64,000 nucleotides of DNA from Pseudomaricurvus alcaniphilus (GCF_011440395.1 NZ_JAAOIX010000005.1:62001-126000), one strand, 5' to 3'. Positions 47,931 through 57,104 are shown, numbered from the stretch's first letter. Translations and numbers: made by a program. The notes: generated from the letters alone by a model not told the origin.

Positions 47931-48680
47931 TCAGTCAGCGTTCAATTCCGCATCGCGCTTCTTGTCGATTTTGTGTTGATCCTCACTGATGCCCATTTTC
48001 CAGTAGCTGGAAATATACCTGAGCTTTTTCTCAACTGGACGAACTTCGCGGAAACACCTGCGCAGCTCGCGCATACTGTTGAATTCCGACGCCGCCCATA
48101 CCGCCGGCGAACCCTCCAGCCAGGGCAGCGCTGCAATGCGCTCTGCCAGCACCCTGCCCTCCGGATCCGGATCCGGGTTGACCACCCAAACCAGCTGCAG
48201 GTTTTGCGGCGCGCGCAACGCCTGGATATCCTCTTCGTGCAACACTTCAAGCACCGCGTAACCGCGCGTGTCAGCGGGCAACAATTCCAGGTTAACGCTA
48301 ATGGCCGGGAGGGCGGTCATGTCGCCGACAAACAGGCACCAGTCGCCATCGCTGTTGATCAGCTTGCGCGGGCCGGGCCCACCCACCAGGATACGATCGC
48401 CGACACCGGCTTGAGTTGCCCAGCGGGACGCCGGGCCGGGCGCGTCGTGCAAGACGAAATCCACATCAATTTCGCCCTCGCGCTGGTTGCGCACTGTGTA
48501 GGTTCGCAGCAGCGGCTTGGCACCGTCCTGTTGCGGGAACACCAATTTGATGTAAGCACCGCCCTGGTCCTCCTGCGGGAAGGTAGCCATACCACTGCCG
48601 CCGAGGGTGATACGGCGCATATGGGGGGTAATATCGGCGGTGGCGAGCACCTCCAGTTCACGGGGTAAAGGCCTGGACAT
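47931..48680 (-). CDS. siderophore-interacting protein (ferric-siderophore reductase)
   Basis: 249-residue flavin reductase of the SIP/ViuB family. N-terminal FAD-binding barrel (TYTVRNQREGEIDVDFVLH, GPASRWA), a PGPRKLINSDGDWCLFVGDMT loop and the C-terminal SIP domain ending SYWKMGISEDQ. It releases iron by reducing Fe(III)-siderophore in the cytoplasm. ATG 48680 starts one base after the MarR stop codon, so translation is coupled. Confidence 0.9.
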   Translation of the reverse strand: MSRPLPRELEVLATADITPHMRRITLGGSGMATFPQEDQGGAYIKLVFPQQDGAKPLLRTYTVRNQREGEIDVDFVLHDAPGPASRWATQAGVGDRILVGGPGPRKLINSDGDWCLFVGDMTALPAISVNLELLPADTRGYAVLEVLHEEDIQALRAPQNLQLVWVVNPDPDPEGRVLAERIAALPWLEGSPAVWAASEFNSMRELRRCFREVRPVEKKLRYISSYWKMGISEDQHKIDKKRDAELNAD

Positions 48681-48681
48681 A

Positions 48682-49212
48682 TTAAGACTCTCCTGATTGG
48701 GTCGACGGCTGGGCATGGCCAAGACTGTCGGTCATTTTGCGGCTCAGCTGGATAAACATACTCACTTCTTCAGCACTGAGCTGTTGCGTCATCTGCGCGG
48801 TAACCCGGGCTTCCACCGCCTGCAGTCGGCGCATAATCTCGCGCCCCGCGTCAGTGGGTTGCAGCAGCTGGCTGCGCCGGTCACCGGGGTTATCGACCTT
48901 GATAATCAGCTCAGCGTGCATCAGTTCGTTGAGCACACGGGTTATCTGCGCCTTGTCGCGACGCATATGGGTGGCAATGGTGTGGGCGGTGCAGCTGGGG
49001 TTGCGACACACCCCCTTCAGCACCCGAATCTGGGTAATGGGTAGCGGAATACCCTCGGCCACAATAAGCTCGCGCAGCCGGGATTTGTAGGCGTGGGTGA
49101 GGCGATGTAGCGGATCGCTGAGGGACTGCGGCAGAGACGCCCCCGGCTTTTGGGGTTGCGGCACAGTCGGTTGAGAAACAGTGGGTCGAGGCATAGAGGG
49201 CTCAGGCATCAT
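48682..49212 (-). CDS. MarR family transcriptional regulator
   Basis: About 176 residues: a Pro/Gln-rich N-terminal arm (SQPTVPQPQKP) and a MarR winged-helix domain (SCTAHTIATHMRRDKAQITRVLNEL, then KVDNPGDRRSQ, the wing). The start is uncertain among 49212 and 49194. It leads an operon with the siderophore reductase and PepSY protein; palindromes over its promoter suggest it controls itself and them. Ligand unknown. Confidence 0.85.
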   Translation of the reverse strand: MMPEPSMPRPTVSQPTVPQPQKPGASLPQSLSDPLHRLTHAYKSRLRELIVAEGIPLPITQIRVLKGVCRNPSCTAHTIATHMRRDKAQITRVLNELMHAELIIKVDNPGDRRSQLLQPTDAGREIMRRLQAVEARVTAQMTQQLSAEEVSMFIQLSRKMTDSLGHAQPSTQSGES

Positions 49213-49240
49213 AGGTTGAAAACAAGGAACCAGGCATTTG

Positions 49241-49282
49241 GTTGACTTGATCAACTATATTAAATGTGCTTGACAATGTCAA
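49241..49282 (-). promoter_or_regulatory. promoter with two palindromic operators, marR-SIP operon
   Basis: -35 TTGACA (49282-49277), 17 bases, -10 TATAGT (49259-49254). The -35 box lies in the perfect palindrome TTGACATTGTCAA (49270-49282). A second palindrome, GTTGATCAAGTCAAC, sits on the start side (49241-49255) over the -10 and start point. Operator role for the MarR is inferred. Confidence 0.7.
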
Positions 49283-49469
49283 CTAAAATAACTGGCGCGA
49301 ACCCATCTCCTCGGCAGACACTGATCGCAGCCGGCCAAGCTCAGCCGGGCAACGGGCTGAATGGCAGGTTTATGCCTCGCAAAAGCACAGGCCGGGAGTA
49401 TGTCGGGCCGGGGTGGGCCACAGCGCGCTTCGGGCAAGTCGACCGCAGGAGAGCAGGAGCAGTGAGATG

Positions 49470-50885
49470 TCAGCTGCCCGGAGAGTGCACCATACGCCCC
49501 CGCCGGACAGAGATTATGGCCGCCGCAGTGACCAGGCCTACAGATATATAGATGGCGATATGCACGGTTTGCATCAAATCCGGGTAGTTGGCCGGCGTAA
49601 TCAATTCACTGCCAATTAGCAGGTGAATCAATCCGGTGACAACGCTCATGGCGACAATGTTACCGCACACTCGCGCCAGGCTGAGGCTGGCGGAAGCAAC
49701 CCCTAAGTCCTTGTTCTCCACAGAACTGATGATGGCGTTGTGGTTGGGGGAGGAAAACAGGCCAAAACCAATGCCCACCAGGAAAAGCGCGGCACTGATC
49801 AGTACTGTGGGGGTTGCTTCGTGCAGCTTTAACAGGCACAAAAAACCGATCAAGGTGACCAGGCAGCCCCCTGTGCTGAGCAGGCGCGGCTGCAGCCGGT
49901 CAGAAAATTTGCCAGAAAAAGGCGCGATCAGGGCCATGGCTATGGCCTGCACCAGCAATACCTGGCCGGATTCCGCCGGTGACAGACCGCGAATATACTG
50001 CAGGTACAGGCTGAGCAAAAAAGCCAGCGGGTAGTTACTGGCGTACATCAAAAAGGCGGTCAGCAGCGAAAACCCGAACATCCGGTTTTCCCTGAACAAC
50101 TGAACCCGAATAAGCGGCTCCTGGTTTCGGGATTGGTGATAAATAAACAAGCCGATAAAGGTAAAGGAAGCCAGCAACAGGACTATGCCCTGGCCCGCGG
50201 GGATTTTGGTAAACCCGGTCACAAAGGTCAGTGCCCAGCCGGCAAAAAGCGCGGTCCCGATCCAGTCAAACCTTGAGTGTTGATCCTTTTTCCATTCGCC
50301 TTTCACCAGCACGACACCGATAACAATCAGCCCGAGCGCAACCGGGATGGGCACAAAAAACACGGCCCGCCAACTGAAGACTTGCGTCAACCAGCCACCT
50401 ATGGCCGGGGCAATGGTAAGGCCGATATAAACACTGGCGGTATTCAGGCCCAGCGGCAGCCCCCTGGCATTGGCGGGAAAAACCGACGTCAATAACGCCA
50501 GGCTGGAGCCAAAAATCATGGCTGAAGACGCACCTTGCAAGACCCGAAAGAACAGAACCCAGTCTATGGTCGGGGAGAACCAGGAGCCAAGGGATGCCAG
50601 CGCAGAGAGAGCCAACCCCAACAGGTATATGCGCTTGCGACCGTAGTTGTCGGCGAGCTTGCCGAAGGGAAGAATCAGGGCCACATTGGCCAGCAAAAAC
50701 AGGGTTGGCATCCAGGCGATACTCGCCGCATCTGCCTGCAAGTCGGCCGCCATCGAGGGTATGGCAATATTGACGGCCGCCATAGTGAAAGGCATCAACA
50801 CGGAGCCCATACACACCAGCAACAACACCAGGCGCTGGCTGCGGGTATCAGGGCTGGCAGGAGTAAGGTTTTCTCTGGACAACAA
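49470..50885 (-). CDS. MFS transporter (DHA2-like drug efflux)
   Basis: About 471 residues with roughly fourteen membrane helices. Motif A is LPFGKLADNYGRKR; motif C-like region is GLTIAPAIGGWLTQ; MPTLFLLANVALILPFG and the TMAAVNIAIPSM start fit EmrB/QacA-type pumps. The start is uncertain: I choose TTG 50885, because the frame above it up to 50999 reads like non-coding sequence. Not obviously linked to its neighbours. Confidence 0.82.
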   Translation of the reverse strand: MLSRENLTPASPDTRSQRLVLLLVCMGSVLMPFTMAAVNIAIPSMAADLQADAASIAWMPTLFLLANVALILPFGKLADNYGRKRIYLLGLALSALASLGSWFSPTIDWVLFFRVLQGASSAMIFGSSLALLTSVFPANARGLPLGLNTASVYIGLTIAPAIGGWLTQVFSWRAVFFVPIPVALGLIVIGVVLVKGEWKKDQHSRFDWIGTALFAGWALTFVTGFTKIPAGQGIVLLLASFTFIGLFIYHQSRNQEPLIRVQLFRENRMFGFSLLTAFLMYASNYPLAFLLSLYLQYIRGLSPAESGQVLLVQAIAMALIAPFSGKFSDRLQPRLLSTGGCLVTLIGFLCLLKLHEATPTVLISAALFLVGIGFGLFSSPNHNAIISSVENKDLGVASASLSLARVCGNIVAMSVVTGLIHLLIGSELITPANYPDLMQTVHIAIYISVGLVTAAAIISVRRGRMVHSPGS

Positions 50886-51122
50886 CAGGCTCGTCAGGTT
50901 TTGCGTGAATTCAAGCGCTGCAGGGTAAACTTTTGGACGCCAAATAGAAAGCGCAGACACCCCCAACCCCCACCCCGCTGGCCACTGGTAAGGCAGCACA
51001 AGGCAATAGCAGGCACCGCGGCAGCCCGTTTGCTAAGGCCGCCGGACCGGCCTTACAAAGACATGCTTTAGTCCCGCGCTTCAGTTACACTTTTTGCCCT
51101 GGCTCCCGTTTGGATTCTCACC

Positions 51123-52205
51123 ATGTTTGAACAACTGCAGTCCGCCATCGCGCCACTCCTGAATGCCTTTGGCAACAACCCCTATATCCAGGCGGCGGTG
51201 GTCATCGTGTTTTCCTTTGTGGTGGCCTCGATTTTCAAATACGTGATTATCGCCGGCTTGAAAAGACTGGTATCCCGCAGCCAGGTGGATGTGGATAACA
51301 GCTTTCTCGACCTGTTGCACTCGCCGGTCTACTTCAGCTTCCTGCTGCTCGGCTTTGCCAGCGCCACCCTGATCCTGTCGCCCGCGGAGCTCTACCTGCA
51401 CATTGTCTACTCGACCTTGCAATCCCTCGCTATCCTGATTTGGTCCGGCTTTTTTATGCGCGCCAATCGCTATTTGCTGACCGGCATTGCCCGCAACTCC
51501 CGGCGGGTAAGAATCATCAACAACAAAACCCTGCCGCTGTTCCTCAACCTGGTCAACATCGTGGTCATAGTGCTGGCGGTGTATTTCGTCTTTTCCGTCT
51601 GGGGCGTGAATATGACCGCCTGGCTGGCGTCGGCCGGCATCGTCGGTATCGCCGTGGGCTTTGCCGCCAAGGATACCCTCGCCAACCTCTTTTCCGGGGT
51701 TTTCATCATGGCCGACGCGCCCTACAAGATTGGCGACTACATCGTCCTGGACTCCGGCGAGCGGGGCGAAGTGACTCATATTGGTATGCGCAGCACACGC
51801 ATGCTGACTCGTGAGGACGTGGAGGTCACCATCCCCAACTCGGTCATGGGCAACACCAAGATCATCAACGAGTCCGGCGGCCCGCACGAAAAATACCGCT
51901 GCCGGGTACCGATCGGCATCGCCTACGATGCGGATATCGATCAAGTGCGGGCAATCCTGATGCAAATTGCGCTGGGGGAAAAACAATACGTCTGCGCCGC
52001 CCCGGAACCGCGGGTGCGCTTCCGCCGCTACGGTGCCTCTGCCCTTGAGTTCGAACTGCTGGTGTGGATTGACAAGCCGGCCCTCAAAGGCCGGGTGCTG
52101 GACATCCTGAACTGTGAAATCTTCCGCCAGTTCAAGCTGCACAACATCGAAATCCCCTACTCAAAACACGATTTGTACATCAAGCAGATGCCACCGCGGG
52201 AGTGA
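51123..52205 (+). CDS. MscS family mechanosensitive channel
   Basis: 360 residues. Several membrane helices, the pore-lining TM3 region (MTAWLASAGIVGIAVGFAAK), the MscS beta domain (KIGDYIVLDSGERGEVTHIG) and the cytoplasmic C-terminal domain. Opens on membrane stretch after osmotic downshift to release solutes. Larger than E. coli MscS because of extra N-terminal helices. Confidence 0.92.
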   Translation: MFEQLQSAIAPLLNAFGNNPYIQAAVVIVFSFVVASIFKYVIIAGLKRLVSRSQVDVDNSFLDLLHSPVYFSFLLLGFASATLILSPAELYLHIVYSTLQSLAILIWSGFFMRANRYLLTGIARNSRRVRIINNKTLPLFLNLVNIVVIVLAVYFVFSVWGVNMTAWLASAGIVGIAVGFAAKDTLANLFSGVFIMADAPYKIGDYIVLDSGERGEVTHIGMRSTRMLTREDVEVTIPNSVMGNTKIINESGGPHEKYRCRVPIGIAYDADIDQVRAILMQIALGEKQYVCAAPEPRVRFRRYGASALEFELLVWIDKPALKGRVLDILNCEIFRQFKLHNIEIPYSKHDLYIKQMPPRE

Positions 52206-52307
52206 TTAGTGCTCCGCCCCTGACCCAACCGCGCTGCGATTCAGGTGCACCATGTCTTTATCGAACAGGCATATTGGCTGCTTCCCGTTTTCGAACAAGG
52301 CAGTGCC

Positions 52308-53105
52308 TCAATAGCCCCCAATCGGTTGGTCATCATCAGCCGCAATAAACTGGCGGGCAAGATTGGTGGTGGCACTGGCCAACAGCGCCGCGTCGACCCC
52401 GACCCCGATAAACTTTGCCCCGAGCGCGGCGTATTGCCGGGCCAGTTTCGGATCCACCGCCAACAACCCCGGCGCCTTGCCGGCAGCGATAATGGTTTGG
52501 ATGGCACGTTCAATGGCCGCAACCACCGCCGGGTGACCGGGCTGGCCGATATAACCCATGGAGGCGGACAAATCCGAGGGACCGATAAAGACGCCGTCGA
52601 CGCCGTCCACCGCGACGATCGCTTCCAGGTTGGCCAGCGCCGTAACGGATTCGACCTGGACCAGCAAACAGATTTGCTGGTTGGCGGCTTGCAAGTAGCC
52701 GGGCAGGCGGTTGTACCTGGCGGCCCGCGCCATAGAAGTACCCAAGCCCCGAATGCCCTGCGGCGGATAGCGCACATCCTTGACCAGTTGCGCGGCTTGT
52801 TCGGCACTGTCGACCATGGGCACCAGCAGGGTCTGGGCACCCACATCCAGCAATTGCTTGAGCAGTGCTGTGCGCCCTTCCACCGGCCGCACCAGCGGCT
52901 GCGACGGGTAGGGCGCGATGACCTGCAAGTGCCGCTGTACCGCCGCCACATCGTAGGGCGCGTGTTCAGCGTCGATCAACAGCCAGTCAAAACCAGCACC
53001 GGCGCAAATCTCCGCACAGGTCGGGTCCGGTATGCCCAGCCACAGCCCGTATTGGGTGCCCGGCTGCTGCAGGCGCTGCTTGAATTTGTTCTCAATAACG
53101 TCCAC
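52308..53105 (-). CDS. hpaI: HpcH/HpaI family aldolase (4-hydroxy-2-oxoheptanedioate aldolase)
   Basis: 265-residue class II aldolase that cleaves 4-hydroxy-2-oxoheptanedioate to pyruvate and succinate semialdehyde, last step of homoprotocatechuate degradation. Active-site histidine in LLIDAEHAPYD, arginine in PLVRPVEG, metal ligands E in LVQVESV and D in IGPSDLSASMG. Start GTG at 53105 after GAGAGG. It is last of the six-gene minus-strand hpa operon, 17 bases from hpaH. Confidence 0.92.
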   Translation of the reverse strand: MDVIENKFKQRLQQPGTQYGLWLGIPDPTCAEICAGAGFDWLLIDAEHAPYDVAAVQRHLQVIAPYPSQPLVRPVEGRTALLKQLLDVGAQTLLVPMVDSAEQAAQLVKDVRYPPQGIRGLGTSMARAARYNRLPGYLQAANQQICLLVQVESVTALANLEAIVAVDGVDGVFIGPSDLSASMGYIGQPGHPAVVAAIERAIQTIIAAGKAPGLLAVDPKLARQYAALGAKFIGVGVDAALLASATTNLARQFIAADDDQPIGGY

Positions 53106-53122
53106 ATCCCTCTCCCGGGCAG

Positions 53123-53926
53123 TTACACAAATTGGCAGGATATACCGCCCAACGGGCCGTAATCAGCGTGAATGGTATCACCGGCTTTGACCGCCAGCGG
53201 CCGGGTAAAGGAGCCGGCCAGCAGTATTTGGCCGGGCTCCAGGGCGATCCCGTGGGGGGCAAAACGCCGGGCAATCCAGCGAATACCATTGGCCGGGTGA
53301 TTCAACACTCCCGCCGCCAGGCCGGTTTCCTCCAACACCGCATTGCGATAACAGAGGGCGCCGACCCAGCGCAAATCCACCTCATTGGGCTTGACCGGTC
53401 GGCCGCCCATGATGATGCCGGCATTGGCGGCGTTGTCTGCGATGGTGTCCAGTACCGTGCGTGCCCGGCCGCTCTCCGGGTGCACCCGGTGGCTGCGCGC
53501 GGCGATAATTTCCAGCGCCGGCACCACGTAGTCGGTGGCGTTGATCACATCAAAAATCGATACATTGGCGCCCTCCAGCCGATCTTTCAAGACAAAGGCC
53601 AGTTCTACCTCGATGCGCGGGTCGATAAATTGCGCCGCTTCGATATCACTGCCATCGGCAAATTCCATATCGTCGAGCAACACACCGTAGTCGGGCACAT
53701 CGATTTTCATGGCCTCCTGCATGGCGCGGGAGGTCAAACCAATTTTGTAACCGATGACTTGGCGGCCGTTGGCAATTTTTTGTTGCACCCACTGGCTCTG
53801 GATCGCATAGGCATCGTCCATGGTCATCTCAGGGTGGCGCAGGGTTACCGGGTCAATGGCCTGGCGCTGAATTTCCGCGTGGTACAAATCGCTGGCCGCA
53901 GCGGCTATTTCTGCTTCTGTTAACAT
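53123..53926 (-). CDS. hpaH: 2-oxohepta-3-ene-1,7-dioate hydratase
   Basis: 267-residue hydratase of the MhpD/HpaH family, adding water to 2-oxohept-3-enedioate. Metal-binding residues lie in DPRIEVELAFVLKD; GYKIGLTSRAMQ and GGRPVKPNEVDLR are typical. ATG 53926 is used (GAGAAG upstream); the frame's GTG four codons earlier is less likely. Middle of the operon, between hpaF and hpaI. Confidence 0.92.
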   Translation of the reverse strand: MLTEAEIAAAASDLYHAEIQRQAIDPVTLRHPEMTMDDAYAIQSQWVQQKIANGRQVIGYKIGLTSRAMQEAMKIDVPDYGVLLDDMEFADGSDIEAAQFIDPRIEVELAFVLKDRLEGANVSIFDVINATDYVVPALEIIAARSHRVHPESGRARTVLDTIADNAANAGIIMGGRPVKPNEVDLRWVGALCYRNAVLEETGLAAGVLNHPANGIRWIARRFAPHGIALEPGQILLAGSFTRPLAVKAGDTIHADYGPLGGISCQFV

Positions 53927-54009
53927 GGGTCTTCTCACTTTTCAGGCTTTAATACAGTTCGGATGTTACCGACAACCCGGGTTAAACCGACAGTCACTGC
54001 GCGCTCAGT

Positions 54010-54396
54010 TCAGGCTCGGGCCAGATACTCGCGCAGATTATTTTTGTTGGCTTTGATCTCCGGCAACTCGGACATTTCGAAAGAAATGGCCAACCCCTGG
54101 CGGTCAAACAGCGGTTGCAGGTGAGTCGTTAAAGCCGCCAGCAGGGCATCGCCGGCCGCAGCTTTTTCTGCGCTGCTGCGGCCTGAGCCCACTTTAAACT
54201 CCAGGTGGACAAAGCCGTAATCCGGATTGCCATCGGCAATGTAAAAATGCTCACAGCGGTGGGCCCGCGCCCGAATGCCCGCCAGCGGAAACAGGCCGGT
54301 GGCAACCGCCGTGTCGACCAGGCGTGCCAGCAAAGCATCAAGCGCCAGCGTCTCGGGGTCCAGGTTTGCGGAGTATTCGAGCATCAGGTGCGCCAC
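54010..54396 (-). CDS. hpaF: 5-carboxymethyl-2-hydroxymuconate isomerase (catalytic Pro1 replaced by Ala)
   Basis: 128-residue tautomerase-type protein, probably trimeric, that in this pathway isomerises 5-carboxymethyl-2-hydroxymuconate. The family matches along its length (MLEYSANLDP, FPLAGIRARAHRCEHF, ISFEMSELPE). The known family begins MP, with Pro1 as the base; here codons read GTG GCG CAC, so the mature N-terminus is Ala. GTG overlaps the previous stop (TAGTG). Activity is therefore in question, although the context is intact. Confidence 0.85.
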   Translation of the reverse strand: MAHLMLEYSANLDPETLALDALLARLVDTAVATGLFPLAGIRARAHRCEHFYIADGNPDYGFVHLEFKVGSGRSSAEKAAAGDALLAALTTHLQPLFDRQGLAISFEMSELPEIKANKNNLREYLARA

Positions 54397-55226
54397 TATT
54401 TCACCTCACCCAAATCCACTGTACCCACGGTGCAGCCAACGGCAAAAATGGGTATCGGCCGGTAGTAATCCACCCGCGCCGGCAGCCCCTGGGTAGCCGC
54501 GGCAACGGCAATAAAGGTGCGGATCTCAAAGCCGCCCTGCCCGGCTTCGCGCCAGGTTTGCTCGTCGGTATAGGCCAGCAGCTGCTGTTTGTCATTTTTC
54601 TGCCAGCGATCGAGAAAATCCCGGTCCCAGTCTGCGTCGATCTTGCCGGAATCCGGTGTCGCCGGCCAATGGGATATGCCGCCCGTGCCGACGATCGCAA
54701 TGCGCTCCGGCACCGCGTCACAGGCTTTGCGCAGGGCTTCGCCAAAAGCCCAGGCGCGGTGCAAGGGGGTCAGTGGCGGGCCCTGGCAATTAATATTGAC
54801 CGGAATAATATCCAGGTCGTAATTGGGCGTGAGAAAATGCAGTGGCACGCTGATACCGTGGTCAAACTTCCACTCTTCGGCGTAGGCGACATCGACGTCC
54901 TGTAACACTTGCTGGATCACGCGCCGGGATAAATCCGCGTTGCCGGGCACTGCCGTGCGCGCGATGCCCAGCCACTGCGGATCTTCGATCGGCCCGTAGT
55001 ATTCATCCGCCATACCGATGCAGTAGGCGGGCATATTATTCATAAAAAAGTTGGCGAAATGCTCGGCGGAGATAACAACCAGCGCGTCGGGCTTGCTCGC
55101 CTCCAGCGCGCTGCGCATGCCATCCAGCGCCGCGTAAAACGTATCCACATCGTCCCTGGCCGCCATATGTTTGCGGCCGGTAATACCGGGTGCGTGGGAA
55201 CAGACCCCTGCGAACACCAAACTCAT
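54396..55226 (-). CDS. class III extradiol dioxygenase, LigB-type catalytic subunit
   Basis: 276 residues of the LigB superfamily, carrying the mononuclear Fe(II) site. Likely ligands are H11 (CSHAPG), H56 (AEHF) and E234 (GFEIRTF); H123 (FDHG) and H186 (GISHWP) are further active-site candidates. In place between hpaE and hpaF, it must cut homoprotocatechuate between C2 and C3 (inferred). It resembles the beta chain of protocatechuate 4,5-dioxygenase more than classical HpaD. Overlaps the LigA-type gene by four bases. Confidence 0.85.
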   Translation of the reverse strand: MSLVFAGVCSHAPGITGRKHMAARDDVDTFYAALDGMRSALEASKPDALVVISAEHFANFFMNNMPAYCIGMADEYYGPIEDPQWLGIARTAVPGNADLSRRVIQQVLQDVDVAYAEEWKFDHGISVPLHFLTPNYDLDIIPVNINCQGPPLTPLHRAWAFGEALRKACDAVPERIAIVGTGGISHWPATPDSGKIDADWDRDFLDRWQKNDKQQLLAYTDEQTWREAGQGGFEIRTFIAVAAATQGLPARVDYYRPIPIFAVGCTVGTVDLGEVK

Positions 55227-55537
55227 ACTGCCCCCTTACCGTCAGTAGTCACGTATAGACCGGCCCGTACATTGCCGTATTTTTCCAGTGCATCGCGCAT
55301 CGCCTGGATATACTCGGGCCAGGCGTAGCCGCACATGGCGGCGTAGTGCATCAGTATCTGGCCGTTGACGCCGAGAATATACAACAGGCCAATATCCGGC
55401 GTGGTCAGCGCCAGTCGCTCCTCTTCGGTCAATTTATAATCGGCCAACACGCTGTCCTTGTCGGCAAAAAATTGTGTTTGCAGATCTTCATCGCGATTCA
55501 GTTCATACAGCAGTTTTTGCACATAATAGAGACTCAT
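55223..55537 (-). CDS. LigA-type small subunit of extradiol dioxygenase
   Basis: 104 residues, helical, matching the LigA alpha-chain family (LLYELNRDEDLQTQFFADKD, GLLYILGVNGQILMHYAAMCG). In LigAB this chain caps the active site of the LigB-type subunit. ATG 55537 is chosen because GGAGG lies five bases before it. The stop overlaps the next start (ATGA), so the two are made together. The pair makes the hpa ring cleavage enzyme a two-subunit type. Confidence 0.88.
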   Translation of the reverse strand: MSLYYVQKLLYELNRDEDLQTQFFADKDSVLADYKLTEEERLALTTPDIGLLYILGVNGQILMHYAAMCGYAWPEYIQAMRDALEKYGNVRAGLYVTTDGKGAV

Positions 55538-55550
55538 AAACACCTCCCCC

Positions 55551-57068
55551 CTAGACGCCCAGGCGGGTTATTTTGTGGGTGCCGTGGGCGATACAGACAT
55601 TCTTCGTCTCCATATAGAAGTCAAAACTGTAGTCGCCACCATCGCGGCCAATACCGGACATCTTGATACCGCCGAACGGCGACGGCAGGTTGCGATTGTT
55701 TTCTGAATTCACCCAGAGCATGCCGGCCTCCACGTATTTGGCCATGCGCATGGCGCGACCGGTGTTTTCCGTCCAGATATAGCCGGCCAAACCGTAATCC
55801 GTATCGTTGGCGATCTGGATGGCTTCGGCTTCGGAATCAAAGCTGATGGCGGTCAATACCGGCCCGAATATCTCCTCTTTGGCAATGCGCATGTCATTGT
55901 TGGCATCCGCAAACAGCGTCGGCGCGACGTAGTTGCCAGCACCGAGATCCTCGCGCTTGTGACCACCCACCAGTGTGGTCGCACCGTCAGTCTTGGCAAT
56001 ATCAAAATAACTGCACACCTTTTCGTAGTGACCGCCGTGCACCAGTGGCCCCACTTCGGTTGCCGGATCCAGCGAATGGCCGACACGCAGACTCTCTACC
56101 CGCGCCTTGAGCGCGGCCATAAATTTGTCCTGGATACCACTTTGAATCAGCAGGCGACTGGAGGAGGTACAGCGCTGGCCATTGAGGCTGTAGATCATAA
56201 ACACCACCGCATCCAGGGCCCGCTCAAAGTCGGCGTCATCAAACACGATCACCGGGTTTTTACCGCCCAGTTCAAAGTGCATGCGCTTCAGGGTATCCGC
56301 CCCCTGGCGCATGATGTGGCTGCCGGTAGCGGTTTCACCCACCAGCGCCACCGCCTTGATGGCCGGGTGCTCGGTCATGCGCTTGCCCACGGTTTCACCA
56401 AAACCGTTGACCGTATTCCAGACGCCATCGGGCAAGCCCGCGTCCCTGGCAATGTCGGCCAGCAGCATGGCGCTCAGGGGGGTCAATTCAGCGGGCTTGT
56501 GGACGATGGTGCAACCGGCAGCCAGTGCCGGAGCAATCTTCCAGGTGGATAACATAAATGGCGTATTCCAGGGCGTAATAATACCGACCGGGCCAATCGG
56601 GCTGCGCATGGTGTAGTTGGTATGCTCGGCCTGGTAGAGGGCCTGGCCATTTTGCGCCTCCGGTGCTTTGTCAGCAAAAAAGCGGAAGTTCGCCGCACCG
56701 CGAATTGCTGCGGCCTGCATAAAGCGGATCGGCTGGCCACAGTCCATCGACTCGACCAGCGCTATTTCCTCAGCGCGCTCAACGATCTTGTCGGCAAAAT
56801 GGTTGAGCAGCTTTTTGCGCTCGGCCCCGGGCACATCGCGCCAGGCCGGGAAGGCGGCTTCCGCCGCCGCACAAGCAGCATTCATGTCCGCTGCAGTACC
56901 GGCAACCACTTGACCCAACACACTGTTGTCGGTCGGGGTGACATTGTCATACAAGGTCGCGCCCTCCGGCAGCACATGTTTGCCGTTAATAAAATGGCCA
57001 ACAGGGGCCTGCCTGAACTGCTCCAGGTATTTGGCAGCCTTGGCCTGGTTTTCCGCTAAAACGCTCAT
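55551..57068 (-). CDS. hpaE: 5-carboxymethyl-2-hydroxymuconate semialdehyde dehydrogenase
   Basis: 505-residue NAD-dependent aldehyde dehydrogenase that oxidises the ring-cleavage semialdehyde to the dicarboxylic acid. Catalytic glutamate in FELGGKNP, catalytic cysteine in GQRCTSSSR, NAD site in GPVGIITPWNTPF. First gene of the minus-strand hpa operon; a palindrome that may bind HpaR lies 36 bases upstream. Divergent from hpaG. Confidence 0.93.
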   Translation of the reverse strand: MSVLAENQAKAAKYLEQFRQAPVGHFINGKHVLPEGATLYDNVTPTDNSVLGQVVAGTAADMNAACAAAEAAFPAWRDVPGAERKKLLNHFADKIVERAEEIALVESMDCGQPIRFMQAAAIRGAANFRFFADKAPEAQNGQALYQAEHTNYTMRSPIGPVGIITPWNTPFMLSTWKIAPALAAGCTIVHKPAELTPLSAMLLADIARDAGLPDGVWNTVNGFGETVGKRMTEHPAIKAVALVGETATGSHIMRQGADTLKRMHFELGGKNPVIVFDDADFERALDAVVFMIYSLNGQRCTSSSRLLIQSGIQDKFMAALKARVESLRVGHSLDPATEVGPLVHGGHYEKVCSYFDIAKTDGATTLVGGHKREDLGAGNYVAPTLFADANNDMRIAKEEIFGPVLTAISFDSEAEAIQIANDTDYGLAGYIWTENTGRAMRMAKYVEAGMLWVNSENNRNLPSPFGGIKMSGIGRDGGDYSFDFYMETKNVCIAHGTHKITRLGV

Positions 57069-57104
57069 CGCTGTCTTCTCACCTCTATCAAACCACCTAA
57101 TTAC

